The notes beneath the pieces were generated by a model, which saw only the letters and a program-made list of their open reading frames with translations, made no database searches and had not been told where the DNA came from. Made by a program: the position numbers and the translations under genes. 13,527 nt of DNA from Sphaerochaeta sp. (GTDB lineage: Bacteria; Spirochaetota; Spirochaetia; Sphaerochaetales; Sphaerochaetaceae). The first letter of the stretch is position 1; each line of letters opens with the position of its first letter. Location of the stretch: assembly GCA_003456855.1 (NCBI GenBank), contig DMOO01000233.1:1-13527 (forward strand), read 5' to 3'. Of this stretch, positions 7,499 to 13,527 are shown in pieces.

Positions 7499-7533
7499 GA
7501 TGGTAGTCAACAATGGACTCATCCTATCTAGAA

Positions 7534-7540
7534 AAGGAGA
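7534..7540 (+). promoter_or_regulatory. Ribosome binding site that fixes the htrA start
   Basis: AAGGAGA lies 8 nt before the ATG at 7549. An in-frame ATG at 7513 has only AGGA 12 nt upstream and would put a charged 12-residue tail before the anchor, so 7549 is preferred. Confidence 0.75.
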
Positions 7541-7548
7541 GAGTTATC

Positions 7549-8937
7549 ATGTCAGAAGATTACAACATGAATCAGCAGAAACCAAGGAAGAAAGGAAAAG
7601 GCAAGATCATCACATTGATCGTTTGCTGTTTGATAATAGGTGGCATAATCGGAGCAATCGGAGTCTCCTGCGCAAGCGCAAACAAGAACGCAGAGGCAAC
7701 AGCCACAACAACAATCCGCGAAGGGCAGAGAGAGACCGTGGCACCTCTGGACACAAGGACCGAGAGTCTTGCAGTCCTCTGCGCATCAGGAAGCAAGTCA
7801 AGCTCAGACGAGACAGAGAAGACAACAACCATTGTTGAAGGGAAAAGGGAAACTGCAACGGTGAACGTCGCCACAATAGATACCAGCAAGGTCATGACCG
7901 CAGCTGAGATCTATGCAGCCAACGTCAACTCCACAGTTGGAATCACGACCGAGGTCACAACCAACTACTTCGGTTACACAACCACCACACCAGCCTCTGG
8001 ATCCGGTTTCATTCTTACCGAAGACGGCTATATAGTCACGAACTACCATGTAATTGAGAATTCAACCTCCGTTTCAGTGGCTCTTTATGACGGTTCAACC
8101 TACGATGCAAAGATAGTCGGCTATGATGACAGCAACGACATCGCAGTCCTGAAGATCGAGGCAACAGGCCTCACTCCAGTGATCCTTGGTGATTCAAGCC
8201 AGATGTATGTCGGTGATCAGGTACTGGCAATAGGAAACCCGCTTGGAGAGCTCACCTTCTCCCTGACAGGAGGTCTCATCAGTGCCCTGAATCGTCAGAT
8301 CACACTGGACAACCTCTATCTGGATCTGATCCAGACAGACTGTGCAATCAACTCAGGGAACTCAGGCGGACCACTCTTCAACATGTATGGTGAAGTAATC
8401 GGAATCACAAACGCAAAGTACTCAAGCAGCGGTTCATCCAGCATTGCATCAATCGACAACATCGCCTTTGCAATCCCGATCAACAATGTGAAGACAATCA
8501 TCACAAGCATCATCGAGAACGGCTACTATGCAAAGCCTTATATCGGTGTCTCCATCAGTGACCTTGGAAGCGACTACCATGGATTCGGACTTCCGGAAGG
8601 TGCAGTCATCCGTGCAGTCCAGGAAGACAGCCCGGCCCAGGAGGCAGGACTCCAGACAAACGACATCGTCACTCATGTAAACGGTGAAGAGGTCAAGACA
8701 GCAACCGAGTTCAAGAAGAAGATCACAAACTCATCAGTCGGAGACGTCCTTACACTGACAGTCTACCGCCAGGGCGAGACGATCGAGCTTCAGGTGACAG
8801 TCGGAGAGCAGCAGACCACGACTACAACTGAGACAACAGCGCAGCCACAGCAGCAACAGCCACAGCAGCAGATGCCGCAGGACAACTACGAGGACTACTT
8901 CTACAACTTCCCGTGGGAGTACTTCTTCAACAGGTGA
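7549..8937 (+). CDS. htrA: HtrA/DegP-type serine protease, membrane anchored, one PDZ domain
   Basis: The protease degrades or refolds damaged exported proteins outside the cytoplasmic membrane. Of 462 residues, 1-18 are basic and cytoplasmic and about 19-41 form a membrane anchor. Residues 41 to about 116 are a low-complexity Thr/Ser/Glu-rich stalk made of two related segments, each starting Cys-Ala-Ser (C41, C78). The trypsin-like domain (about 117-320) has a complete triad: H167 (TNYHVIE), D197 (NDIAVLK) and S272 (GNSGGPLFN). A single PDZ domain spans about 328-420 (YIGVSISDLG, then SPAQEAGLQTNDIVTHVNG). The tail is Thr- and Gln-rich and ends in a striking aromatic segment, DYFYNFPWEYFFNR. 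IGVSC at 37-41 could be a degenerate lipobox, but a plain anchor is likelier. The gene follows the two-component operon and shares its upstream direct repeat, so stress induction by that system is probable, as with CssRS-htrA and CpxRA-degP. Confidence 0.95.
   Translation: MSEDYNMNQQKPRKKGKGKIITLIVCCLIIGGIIGAIGVSCASANKNAEATATTTIREGQRETVAPLDTRTESLAVLCASGSKSSSDETEKTTTIVEGKRETATVNVATIDTSKVMTAAEIYAANVNSTVGITTEVTTNYFGYTTTTPASGSGFILTEDGYIVTNYHVIENSTSVSVALYDGSTYDAKIVGYDDSNDIAVLKIEATGLTPVILGDSSQMYVGDQVLAIGNPLGELTFSLTGGLISALNRQITLDNLYLDLIQTDCAINSGNSGGPLFNMYGEVIGITNAKYSSSGSSSIASIDNIAFAIPINNVKTIITSIIENGYYAKPYIGVSISDLGSDYHGFGLPEGAVIRAVQEDSPAQEAGLQTNDIVTHVNGEEVKTATEFKKKITNSSVGDVLTLTVYRQGETIELQVTVGEQQTTTTTETTAQPQQQQPQQQMPQDNYEDYFYNFPWEYFFNR
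7669..7896 (+). repeat. Degenerate two-copy duplication in the htrA stalk
   Basis: Residues 41-77 (7669-7779) and 78-116 (7780-7896) align with a two-residue gap. Both begin Cys-Ala-Ser, both are Lys/Ser/Glu-rich, and they share TTTI-x-EG-x-RET (53-63 and 92-102). The shared pattern is also visible in DNA (TGCGCA at 7669 and 7780). This is a decayed tandem duplication of about 111-117 bp. Confidence 0.65.
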
Positions 8938-8939
8938 TG

Positions 8940-9941
8940 TCAATCAATTAGGCAAGCGTCGCAGTAAACATATACCAACTTCAAGAACTGACGCTGCGCG
9001 TCAACATCGCAGGCAAGGGCGTGTCCGGAATGCTCCATGACAATCGTGTCATAACCATCGAGCTTCCCCTCCTCCTTGCCTGCACTTTTTAATGCACCTT
9101 CAAGGATTATTCTGCTGACCGGTGGCACAATGCCGTCATATACACCATAGGCTGAGAGCACAGGCACGCTGGTTGAAGTCACGTAAGTGTAAGGAGAGAT
9201 CTCCTGCCAGATGGCATCAGCCTCTGCAGTACCGATCATGTCTGCAGTGACCTTCTTTCCGCTGAAATTGCTGATCCATGCGGCATCGCCTTCCTTGCTG
9301 CCATCAAGACCTGTCTGCATCTTCAGGGTCCAATGGACCGCGGAGCTGCGCCAGATGGAAGGCTCGAAGGAAGTGGGACCAGACTCCTGCAATATCAGCT
9401 TCACAGGTACACCGGCATAGGCCTCTGCTGTGTTCAGGCCATACATCAGAGCCTGACAGGCACCTGCGGAGAAACCTGACACGGCCATGTCCTTAAGTGT
9501 TATTCCACGCTCTGCGCACTCTGCCTCTATAGCAATGACAGCTGCCTTGACCTCCTGGTTTATCGAGAGGATTGTGGGATTGTAACCATCAGCGAACAAT
9601 GTGTAGCTTATGGTGGCTGAGGTGTAGCCGTGCTCAGAGAAGTTGCGGCAGTAGGCCTCACCGTCCTCCTTGCTTCCGGATGTCCAGCTTCCTCCGTGGA
9701 TGAACAAAATCAGGTGCTTTGCATTAGCATTGGTTATGTCCTCAGGAAGATACAGATCATAGAGGTTACGTGGCTGGTCGCCGTATCTGAGGTCCTTGAT
9801 GACCTCACCGTCATAGTCAACATCAAGGACTGCGAAGGTCTCGTTAAGGTTATTCCTGGCTTCGATCACGGCAAAGCAGCTTGTCATGAGGATCAGAATG
9901 ATTGAGGCCACTATCACAAGGAAAGCTTTGTTGTTCTTCAT
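8940..9941 (-). CDS. Exported alpha/beta-hydrolase (esterase/lipase-like)
   Basis: This 333-residue protein of the carboxylesterase/lipase superfamily has an N-terminal export signal (about 6-22) ending LMTSC. That is acceptable as a relaxed spirochaetal lipobox with C22, so it may be a lipoprotein. The oxyanion-hole motif HGGSW is at 82-86, the nucleophile elbow GFSAG at 156-160 (S158), the probable acid is D269 (AYGVYDGIVPP) and the base H307 (EHSGHAL). YDLYLP near 61-66 and HGGSW resemble the HSL/BD-FAE-type esterases that act on short acyl esters, including acetylated plant sugars; the real substrate is unknown. The start ATG follows AGGAGG, which overlaps the TAG stop of the upstream P13-like gene, so the two are co-transcribed and probably coupled. 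The stop lies 2 nt from the htrA stop on the other strand, and no terminator is visible there. Confidence 0.85.
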   Translation of the reverse strand: MKNNKAFLVIVASIILILMTSCFAVIEARNNLNETFAVLDVDYDGEVIKDLRYGDQPRNLYDLYLPEDITNANAKHLILFIHGGSWTSGSKEDGEAYCRNFSEHGYTSATISYTLFADGYNPTILSINQEVKAAVIAIEAECAERGITLKDMAVSGFSAGACQALMYGLNTAEAYAGVPVKLILQESGPTSFEPSIWRSSAVHWTLKMQTGLDGSKEGDAAWISNFSGKKVTADMIGTAEADAIWQEISPYTYVTSTSVPVLSAYGVYDGIVPPVSRIILEGALKSAGKEEGKLDGYDTIVMEHSGHALACDVDAQRQFLKLVYVYCDACLID

Positions 9942-9951
9942 GTCGGGCCTC

Positions 9952-10335
9952 CTAGAAAGATAGTGGGTAGCTTATACCCAGGGCCTTTGACACTATCAGC
10001 GTTATTATCCCTGCACCAAGAACCCCTGCGCTTATGTAGATGTCCGCCTTGGTGACATCTCCGATATAGGCCTTTATCATACTGTGCATGATGATGCTTC
10101 CGGCAAGGCTCAGCCCTCCGGATACGGTCAATGTGGTCCCTGCTATATCCAGACCAAGCAGAGTCTTGGCGCTCTGAGTATCACCCTGGTGCCTTGAACC
10201 GGTTCCGAATCCGATGAAAGTGTTCTGAAGCTGGAAGTGCTTCACATCCTCATTGATCCTCTCCTCCCCATCAGAGGCGAAGACCACAGCCATTGAGGCC
10301 AGAACAAGCAGCAATATCAAAAGTGTTCTCTTCAT
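9952..10335 (-). CDS. Small exported membrane protein resembling the P13 family
   Basis: This 127-residue protein has a cleavable signal peptide (about 1-20, MKRTLLILLLVLASMAVVFA, then SDGEE). Next come a conserved-looking glycine-rich motif, FIGFGTGSRHQGDTQ (about 41-55), and LLGLDIAGTTLTVSGG, then two hydrophobic stretches to the end (ISAGVLGAGIITLIVSKALGI and PLSF). The order 'GFG-x-GS-x-x-QGD' followed by a leucine/glycine-rich membrane region resembles the P13 porin-like family of spirochaetes, best known from Borrelia. I am judging from memory, so this is moderately sure. Channel activity has been reported for Borrelia P13; nothing here shows it. The ATG follows GTGGGG with 5-nt spacing. 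It is first in a two-gene operon with an exported esterase. Membrane location, inner or outer, is not settled by the sequence. Confidence 0.7.
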   Translation of the reverse strand: MKRTLLILLLVLASMAVVFASDGEERINEDVKHFQLQNTFIGFGTGSRHQGDTQSAKTLLGLDIAGTTLTVSGGLSLAGSIIMHSMIKAYIGDVTKADIYISAGVLGAGIITLIVSKALGISYPLSF

Positions 10336-10352
10336 ATTTTCCCCACACTTTT

Positions 10353-10380
10353 TTTATAACACCTTGACTGGGATTTTCAA
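10353..10380 (-). promoter_or_regulatory. Predicted promoter of the P13-like/esterase operon
   Basis: On the minus strand, TTGAAA (10375-10380), a 16-nt spacer and TATAAA (10353-10358) lie just upstream of the P13-like gene. The -35 box overlaps the 5' end of the headless plus-strand remnant. Confidence 0.5.
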
Positions 10381-10622
10381 TAGAGAGACTTCGCATCTCC
10401 GGGAAATGGGCCCTTGGAACCCAGGACAACCCTGTTGTATTCAGCGACCTCTCAAGTGGAAAGATGACAACAAAGGTTGAGAATGGAATCATCACCTTCA
10501 GCTGGGCAGGTTACATCAGTGCAACAATCGAGGTCGTTCCAGGTGAGAATGGAACCGTCATAAAGTACAACGGCCCAATGGGCATGGGTGACAGAACAGT
10601 CCAGCTCGATCTGACAAAGTAA
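10368..10622 (+). pseudogene. Headless 3' remnant of a gene, product unknown
   Basis: An open frame of 84 codons runs from just after a TGA (10365-10367) to TAA at 10620-10622. It has no ATG, GTG or TTG at its beginning and no ribosome binding site there. The translation looks like real protein: an ISGKWALGTQDNPVVF stretch near the start, then alternating hydrophobic residues suggesting beta-strands (GIITFSWAGYISATIEVV), ending RTVQLDLTK. The 'GKW' opening strand followed by beta-hairpins vaguely recalls lipocalin-like small exported proteins, but I do not recognise the family. A 52-residue product from the ATG at 10464 is possible, without a convincing ribosome binding site. The frame ends just before a terminator that suits it. 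The likeliest reading is that the signal peptide and start were lost by deletion or rearrangement next to the P13 operon promoter. Confidence 0.45.
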
Positions 10623-10632
10623 TCAGTAGCTT

Positions 10633-10677
10633 AAAAGAAAAGACGAGGCCTCTTTCCACTCGGAAGGAGGCCTCTTT
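10633..10677. terminator. Bidirectional terminator between the remnant and the ABC importer operon
   Basis: A 13-bp stem with one G-U pair (GAGGCCTCTTTCC at 10645-10657 and GGAAGGAGGCCTC at 10662-10674) has a 4-nt loop. On the plus strand it is followed by a short T run. On the minus strand it is followed by the complement of an A-rich stretch (10633-10643), giving a T-rich tail. It can end both the importer operon and anything read from the left. Confidence 0.8.
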
Positions 10678-10705
10678 ACACAAAAAACCCAGAGATTGTC
10701 TAACA

Positions 10706-11569
10706 TCAACCCTTGACGCCACCAAGAGCAACACCGGCGATGATGTACTTTGAAAGAAGGAAGTAGACGACGAACAGAGGAAGAATGGTCAGTGCAAGTC
10801 CTAGGTAGACTGCACCATATTCGGTCTTGTAGATATCGCCCTTAAGGAGACTCACCATTATCGGCATGGTATAGAACTTCTTCTTGGTCAACAATATCTG
10901 GGGGAGGAACAATTGGTTCCAGGAAGCCACAAAGCAGAAGATTCCCTGGGTGGCCATTGCAGGCTTCATCAAAGGGAGAACTATCTGGTTGAAGGTCCTG
11001 AATTCCGGACAACCATCGACTCTTGCGGACTCGACGATCTCCATCGGAAGCGACGGTATCATGTACTGTCGCATGAAGAACACCATTGAAGGGCTTGCTA
11101 TTGCAGGCAGGATCAACGGCAGGAAGTTGTTCGTCATGTGGATCTTGTACATGAACTGGTAGAATCCAATGCTGGTCACCTGGGCAGGAAGCATCATTAC
11201 ACAAAGGATGAGGGTGAAGAATGGTCCTCTCAGTTTCCACGTATAGGCAACAAGGGCGTAAGCTGTAAGAGTTGAGAAATAAACTGCGAGTATTGTTGTT
11301 CCTGAGGATATTATCAATGAGTTCATGAATCCACGGAGCGGATGGAAGGTATCCTTCACAATCAGAATGTGGAGATTGTCCATCAAATACTTTGAAGGAA
11401 CAAAACTGAAGGCATGTTGCTGTACCTGATAAGTGTTTCTTGTGGCGTTCACCATCATGACCACGAACGGCAGCAGACTCATTATTGCAAAGAAGATGCA
11501 GACAGCGTACATCAGAACCAGAATCGGTTTGCTTGTACGTTTGACTTTACGAAGGCTCTTACTTGGCAT
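10706..11569 (-). CDS. Carbohydrate ABC importer permease, MalG type (CUT1)
   Basis: This 287-residue integral membrane permease is one half of the translocation channel of a binding-protein-dependent sugar importer. It shows about six hydrophobic segments (first about 16-40). The cytoplasmic EAA loop that docks on the ATPase is at about 177-197 (EIVESARVDGCPEF, then IVLPLMKPA). The C-terminus GGVKG is typical of MalG/LacG-like proteins. I start it at the ATG at 11567-11569, preceded by AAGGAGG (11576-11582) 6 nt upstream. A TTG 39 nt farther up has no such support. The start lies 11 nt inside the upstream permease gene, so translation is probably coupled. The gene ends just before a bidirectional terminator and closes the operon. 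The sugar cannot be named from these sequences. Confidence 0.93.
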   Translation of the reverse strand: MPSKSLRKVKRTSKPILVLMYAVCIFFAIMSLLPFVVMMVNATRNTYQVQQHAFSFVPSKYLMDNLHILIVKDTFHPLRGFMNSLIISSGTTILAVYFSTLTAYALVAYTWKLRGPFFTLILCVMMLPAQVTSIGFYQFMYKIHMTNNFLPLILPAIASPSMVFFMRQYMIPSLPMEIVESARVDGCPEFRTFNQIVLPLMKPAMATQGIFCFVASWNQLFLPQILLTKKKFYTMPIMVSLLKGDIYKTEYGAVYLGLALTILPLFVVYFLLSKYIIAGVALGGVKG

Positions 11570-12518
11570 TCCTGGCCTCCTTTCTTGCAAGTCTCCTCTG
11601 CTTTGCAAGTGCAGCCTGCTCCTTGTCCCTCATCAGGTAGAAGACGGCCACAGAGCAGACGGCTATTATGATGAACATCATCATTGAGGCTGCAGCAGCC
11701 CTGTTGTACATGTAGGAACCAGCGAACGCCTGGTTGTATATGAACACGTTCGCGGTGAGCGTAGCGTTGTCAGGTCCTCCATTGAGGTACAGTCTCGGGA
11801 TATCGTACATTGTGAGTCCTCCGATGAGACTGGTTATTAAAGTATATAGCAGAATCGTCTTCAGACATGGAATCGTGATTCTGAAGAAGGTCTGTGAACC
11901 TGTACAGCCGTCTATCTCAGCAGCTTCAAATATCTCAGGGTTTATTCCAAGGACTCCAGAGATCAGGATTATCATGGTGTAGCCATACCAGGTCCAGAAC
12001 TGGATGAAAGCAACTATTATCTTTCCGGAGAGCTTGCTCACCTGGAAGTTGAATGGTGTATCAATCAACCCGATCTTCACCAGAAGGTCGTTCATAGGAC
12101 TGGTAGGATATGCGAACAATGCCTGGAACAGGACAGCTATGGTTGCAGCAGTCATGATATTTGGCATGTAGAATACAACTTTGAAGAATCCCTGGCCTCT
12201 GAGCTTGCATCTTGGGGATGTGAACCAGGCTGTGAACAGCAGAGCAAATGAGAGCTGGGGAATGAAGTTCATTATCCAGATGACAACTGTGTTCTTCAGG
12301 GACAATATGAAAAGCTTTGAAGACAATATCGTCTTGAAATTGCTGAAAGGTTCAGATAGGAAATGAAAAGATGTCTTTCCAAGACCTTTCAGGTCCGTGA
12401 ACCCTATTACTGCAGTATATAGTGTAGGATAAAAATGAAAAATCAAATAGGCAACAATGAAAGGAAGGCTGAAAAGATATCCGTATTTTGCATAGCTAAA
12501 GGTTTTTCTTTTTTCCAT
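11559..12518 (-). CDS. Carbohydrate ABC importer permease, MalF type (CUT1)
   Basis: This 319-residue inner-membrane permease is the partner of the downstream MalG-like protein. Membrane segments start at about 11-35 (YGYLFSLPFIVAYLIFHFYP), with further ones at about 75-98, 117-136, 166-188, 222-240 and 278-296. The EAA docking loop lies at about 196-216 (EIFEAAEIDGCTGSQ, then ITIPCLK). There is no long periplasmic insert as in E. coli MalF, matching the short MsmF/LacF/UgpA-like group. The ATG at 12516-12518 follows AAAGGAGG (12525-12532) by 6 nt. The C-terminus is highly basic (KQRRLARKEARNAK) and overlaps the start of the next gene by 11 nt. An 82-nt gap with a hairpin separates it from the binding-protein gene, which probably lowers permease yield relative to binding protein. 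Confidence 0.93.
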   Translation of the reverse strand: MEKRKTFSYAKYGYLFSLPFIVAYLIFHFYPTLYTAVIGFTDLKGLGKTSFHFLSEPFSNFKTILSSKLFILSLKNTVVIWIMNFIPQLSFALLFTAWFTSPRCKLRGQGFFKVVFYMPNIMTAATIAVLFQALFAYPTSPMNDLLVKIGLIDTPFNFQVSKLSGKIIVAFIQFWTWYGYTMIILISGVLGINPEIFEAAEIDGCTGSQTFFRITIPCLKTILLYTLITSLIGGLTMYDIPRLYLNGGPDNATLTANVFIYNQAFAGSYMYNRAAAASMMMFIIIAVCSVAVFYLMRDKEQAALAKQRRLARKEARNAK

Positions 12519-12543
12519 TTTGATCCTCCTTTGGTTTGATAGC

Positions 12544-12579
12544 AAAAAGCCAGGGGACTGCAAACCGTCAGTCCCCCGG
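12544..12579 (-). terminator. Intercistronic hairpin (partial terminator) between binding protein and permeases
   Basis: On the minus strand an 11-bp stem with one G-U pair (arms 12569-12579 and 12550-12560) and an 8-nt loop is followed by CTTTTTGC. The short T run (five) suggests incomplete termination or 3'-end protection of the binding-protein mRNA, as is common between malE-like and malF-like genes. Confidence 0.7.
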
Positions 12580-12600
12580 TTCTGTCAATTCTTGCTGGAA

Positions 12601-13527
12601 TTACTCGACAACAACATCGAGGTTCTCTGCGACCTGTGTCTTGAAGTCTGCAATTGCCTGCTCACGTGTCTTGGCACCTGCGGTGTACTGGCGGACCTGA
12701 TCTCTCCAGTAGGTGTTGATTGTCTCATCATACTGGGTGAGGTTCTTTCCGTTTGCATACTGGTTGGCTGGAACGAAGACGTCGAACATGTTCTGGCCTG
12801 CCAGGAAGTCAAGCTCTCCGTTTGACTTTGCCATGACTGTACCGGAAGCGACGCAGTCCTTTGTACCACCCTCTCCGTTGAGAGTTCCGTTTGCCCAGAA
12901 GTACTGGAGACCTGTGTCTGAATAGTCAAGTGTGATCCACTTGATGATCTTTCCGACGATGTCAGCATTCTTTGTATCCTTGTTGGCCAGGACCCATGTG
13001 CCACCCCAGAAGAATCCGATGTTTGGAGCACAGACACCCCAATCGCCGTATGTGTCGCCGCAGTTCTGTCCGATCGTGTAGTTGATCAGCCATGCCGGAC
13101 CATAGAAGCCGAGAACCTTCTTTTTTCCGACTTCCTTCATGTCAGCGAACCAACCTTCCTGCCAGTCCTGGGTGTCATTGTGGTAGTCGTTGTCCTTGAG
13201 CTGCTTTGACAGATCGAGGAAGGCCTCTCTCTTAGGATCGATATAGAGCTTGCCGTCAACGATCCAACCCTTGTCAGAGCTGTTTTCAACTGCATGCCAG
13301 ATGTCTCCATCACCAGACACGATTGCAAATCCCTTTGCTCTGAGCTCTGCAGCTGTCTGCATGAACTTGTCCCAGCTGTTTGTACCGGCACCGATCTTCT
13401 CAGCGACGACTGCTGGATCATCTGAACCAAAGGCTTCCTTAGCGACAGATCTGTTGTAGATGAATGCTCCACCTGTTGCCTGATAGCCAAGACCAACAAG
13501 CTCGCCGTTCCTTGTTCCGATATCGAT
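12601..13527 (-). CDS. Sugar ABC importer solute-binding protein, C-terminal 308 residues (start beyond the right edge)
   Basis: This is the extracytoplasmic binding protein of the importer, which captures the substrate and delivers it to the MalF/MalG-type permeases. The reading frame is open to the right edge, so the signal peptide and about a quarter of the protein are missing. The first visible part (IDIGTRNGELVGLGYQATGG, then AFIYNRSVAKEAFG) is the hinge region typical of CUT1 binding proteins. It is followed by an NSWDKFMQTAAELRAKG helix, a GVCAPNIGFFWGGTWVLANK motif characteristic of the second lobe, and a C-terminus of helices to NLDVVVE. It is Trp- and Tyr-rich, which suits stacking on sugar rings. 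An oligosaccharide ligand is likely but unproven. It is the first known gene of a binding protein-permease-permease operon; its promoter lies outside the window. No ATPase gene is here, and in this class a shared MsmK-like ATPase encoded elsewhere is common. Confidence 0.92.
   Translation of the reverse strand: MDIGTRNGELVGLGYQATGGAFIYNRSVAKEAFGSDDPAVVAEKIGAGTNSWDKFMQTAAELRAKGFAIVSGDGDIWHAVENSSDKGWIVDGKLYIDPKREAFLDLSKQLKDNDYHNDTQDWQEGWFADMKEVGKKKVLGFYGPAWLINYTIGQNCGDTYGDWGVCAPNIGFFWGGTWVLANKDTKNADIVGKIIKWITLDYSDTGLQYFWANGTLNGEGGTKDCVASGTVMAKSNGELDFLAGQNMFDVFVPANQYANGKNLTQYDETINTYWRDQVRQYTAGAKTREQAIADFKTQVAENLDVVVE

Noticed and set aside
7502..7535. A standard sigma-70 promoter for htrA using TATCTA (7525-7530).
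   Set aside because: The -35 is poor and the predicted start would fall inside the ribosome binding site at 7534-7540.
7661..7671. HtrA as a classical lipoprotein cleaved at C41.
   Set aside because: The sequence before C41 is IGVS, with Gly at -3, and the hydrophobic stretch is long enough for an uncleaved anchor; possible but not supported enough to call.
10253..10480. 75-codon plus-strand frame crossing the P13-like gene start and the remnant.
   Set aside because: It overlaps the signal-peptide region of a better supported gene, its product has no recognisable pattern, and the neighbouring frame of the remnant reads as more natural protein.
11570..11608. TTG start for the MalG-like permease.
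   Set aside because: The ATG at 11569 has AAGGAGG at ideal spacing; the TTG has none and lies deeper in the preceding permease gene.
12585..13037. 150-codon open frame on the same strand as the binding protein in another frame.
   Set aside because: Extremely Ser/Thr/Gln-rich product fully inside the binding-protein gene, which has clear family motifs; a frame shadow.
1..13527. CRISPR arrays, IS elements, tRNA or rRNA genes, phage genes.
   Set aside because: No regular spaced repeats, transposase motifs, terminal inverted repeats, cloverleaf-like sequences or phage-type genes were seen on either strand.

Overview
The window (13.5 kb, seven intact housekeeping, regulatory or transport genes plus four smaller or partial ones) most likely comes from a host-associated spirochaete, perhaps of the Treponema/Sphaerochaeta type. 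The strongest clue is a small exported protein (9952-10335) resembling the P13 membrane-protein family known from Borrelia and other spirochaetes. Strong Shine-Dalgarno sequences (AGGAGG-like) before nearly every gene, a type III glutamine synthetase, frequent AGA/AGG arginine codons and loose lipobox-like signal peptides fit this but do not prove it. A Bacillota origin is the main alternative.

Layout. (1) 1-4421, minus strand: asnB (asparagine synthetase), glnN (type III glutamine synthetase) and pyrG (CTP synthase, running off the left edge) are tightly packed with 16-20 nt gaps and look like one operon. One enzyme makes glutamine and the other two spend it. (2) 4422-4562: a compact divergent promoter region with overlapping promoters and a T-N11-A palindrome, the classic LysR-type site. 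(3) 4563-5456, plus strand: a LysR-type regulator that probably controls asnB-glnN-pyrG and itself. (4) 5541-7441, plus strand: an OmpR-family response regulator and its membrane histidine kinase, translationally coupled and closed by a clear terminator. (5) 7549-8937, plus strand: a membrane-anchored HtrA/DegP-type serine protease with one PDZ domain. The regions upstream of the two-component operon and of htrA share a direct repeat TTTCAG-N5-(T/C)TTCAG (11-bp period). This is the best evidence that the system controls the protease and itself, as in the CpxRA-degP and CssRS-htrA envelope-stress systems. (6) 8940-10335, minus strand: a P13-like small membrane protein and a secreted or lipid-anchored alpha/beta-hydrolase, forming a two-gene operon that meets htrA tail to tail. 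(7) 10336-10705: the P13 operon promoter, a headless gene remnant on the plus strand and a bidirectional terminator. (8) 10706-13527, minus strand: a CUT1-type sugar ABC importer, with a solute-binding protein (its start lies outside the window), then two permeases. A hairpin between the binding protein and the permeases probably reduces permease expression. No ATPase gene is present.

No IS element, CRISPR array, tRNA or rRNA was seen. I found no wholly new biological system. The most interesting points are the inferred regulatory circuits (shared repeats at the two-component operon and htrA; LysR site over overlapping divergent promoters), the duplicated cysteine-led segment in the protease stalk, and the orphan gene fragment.
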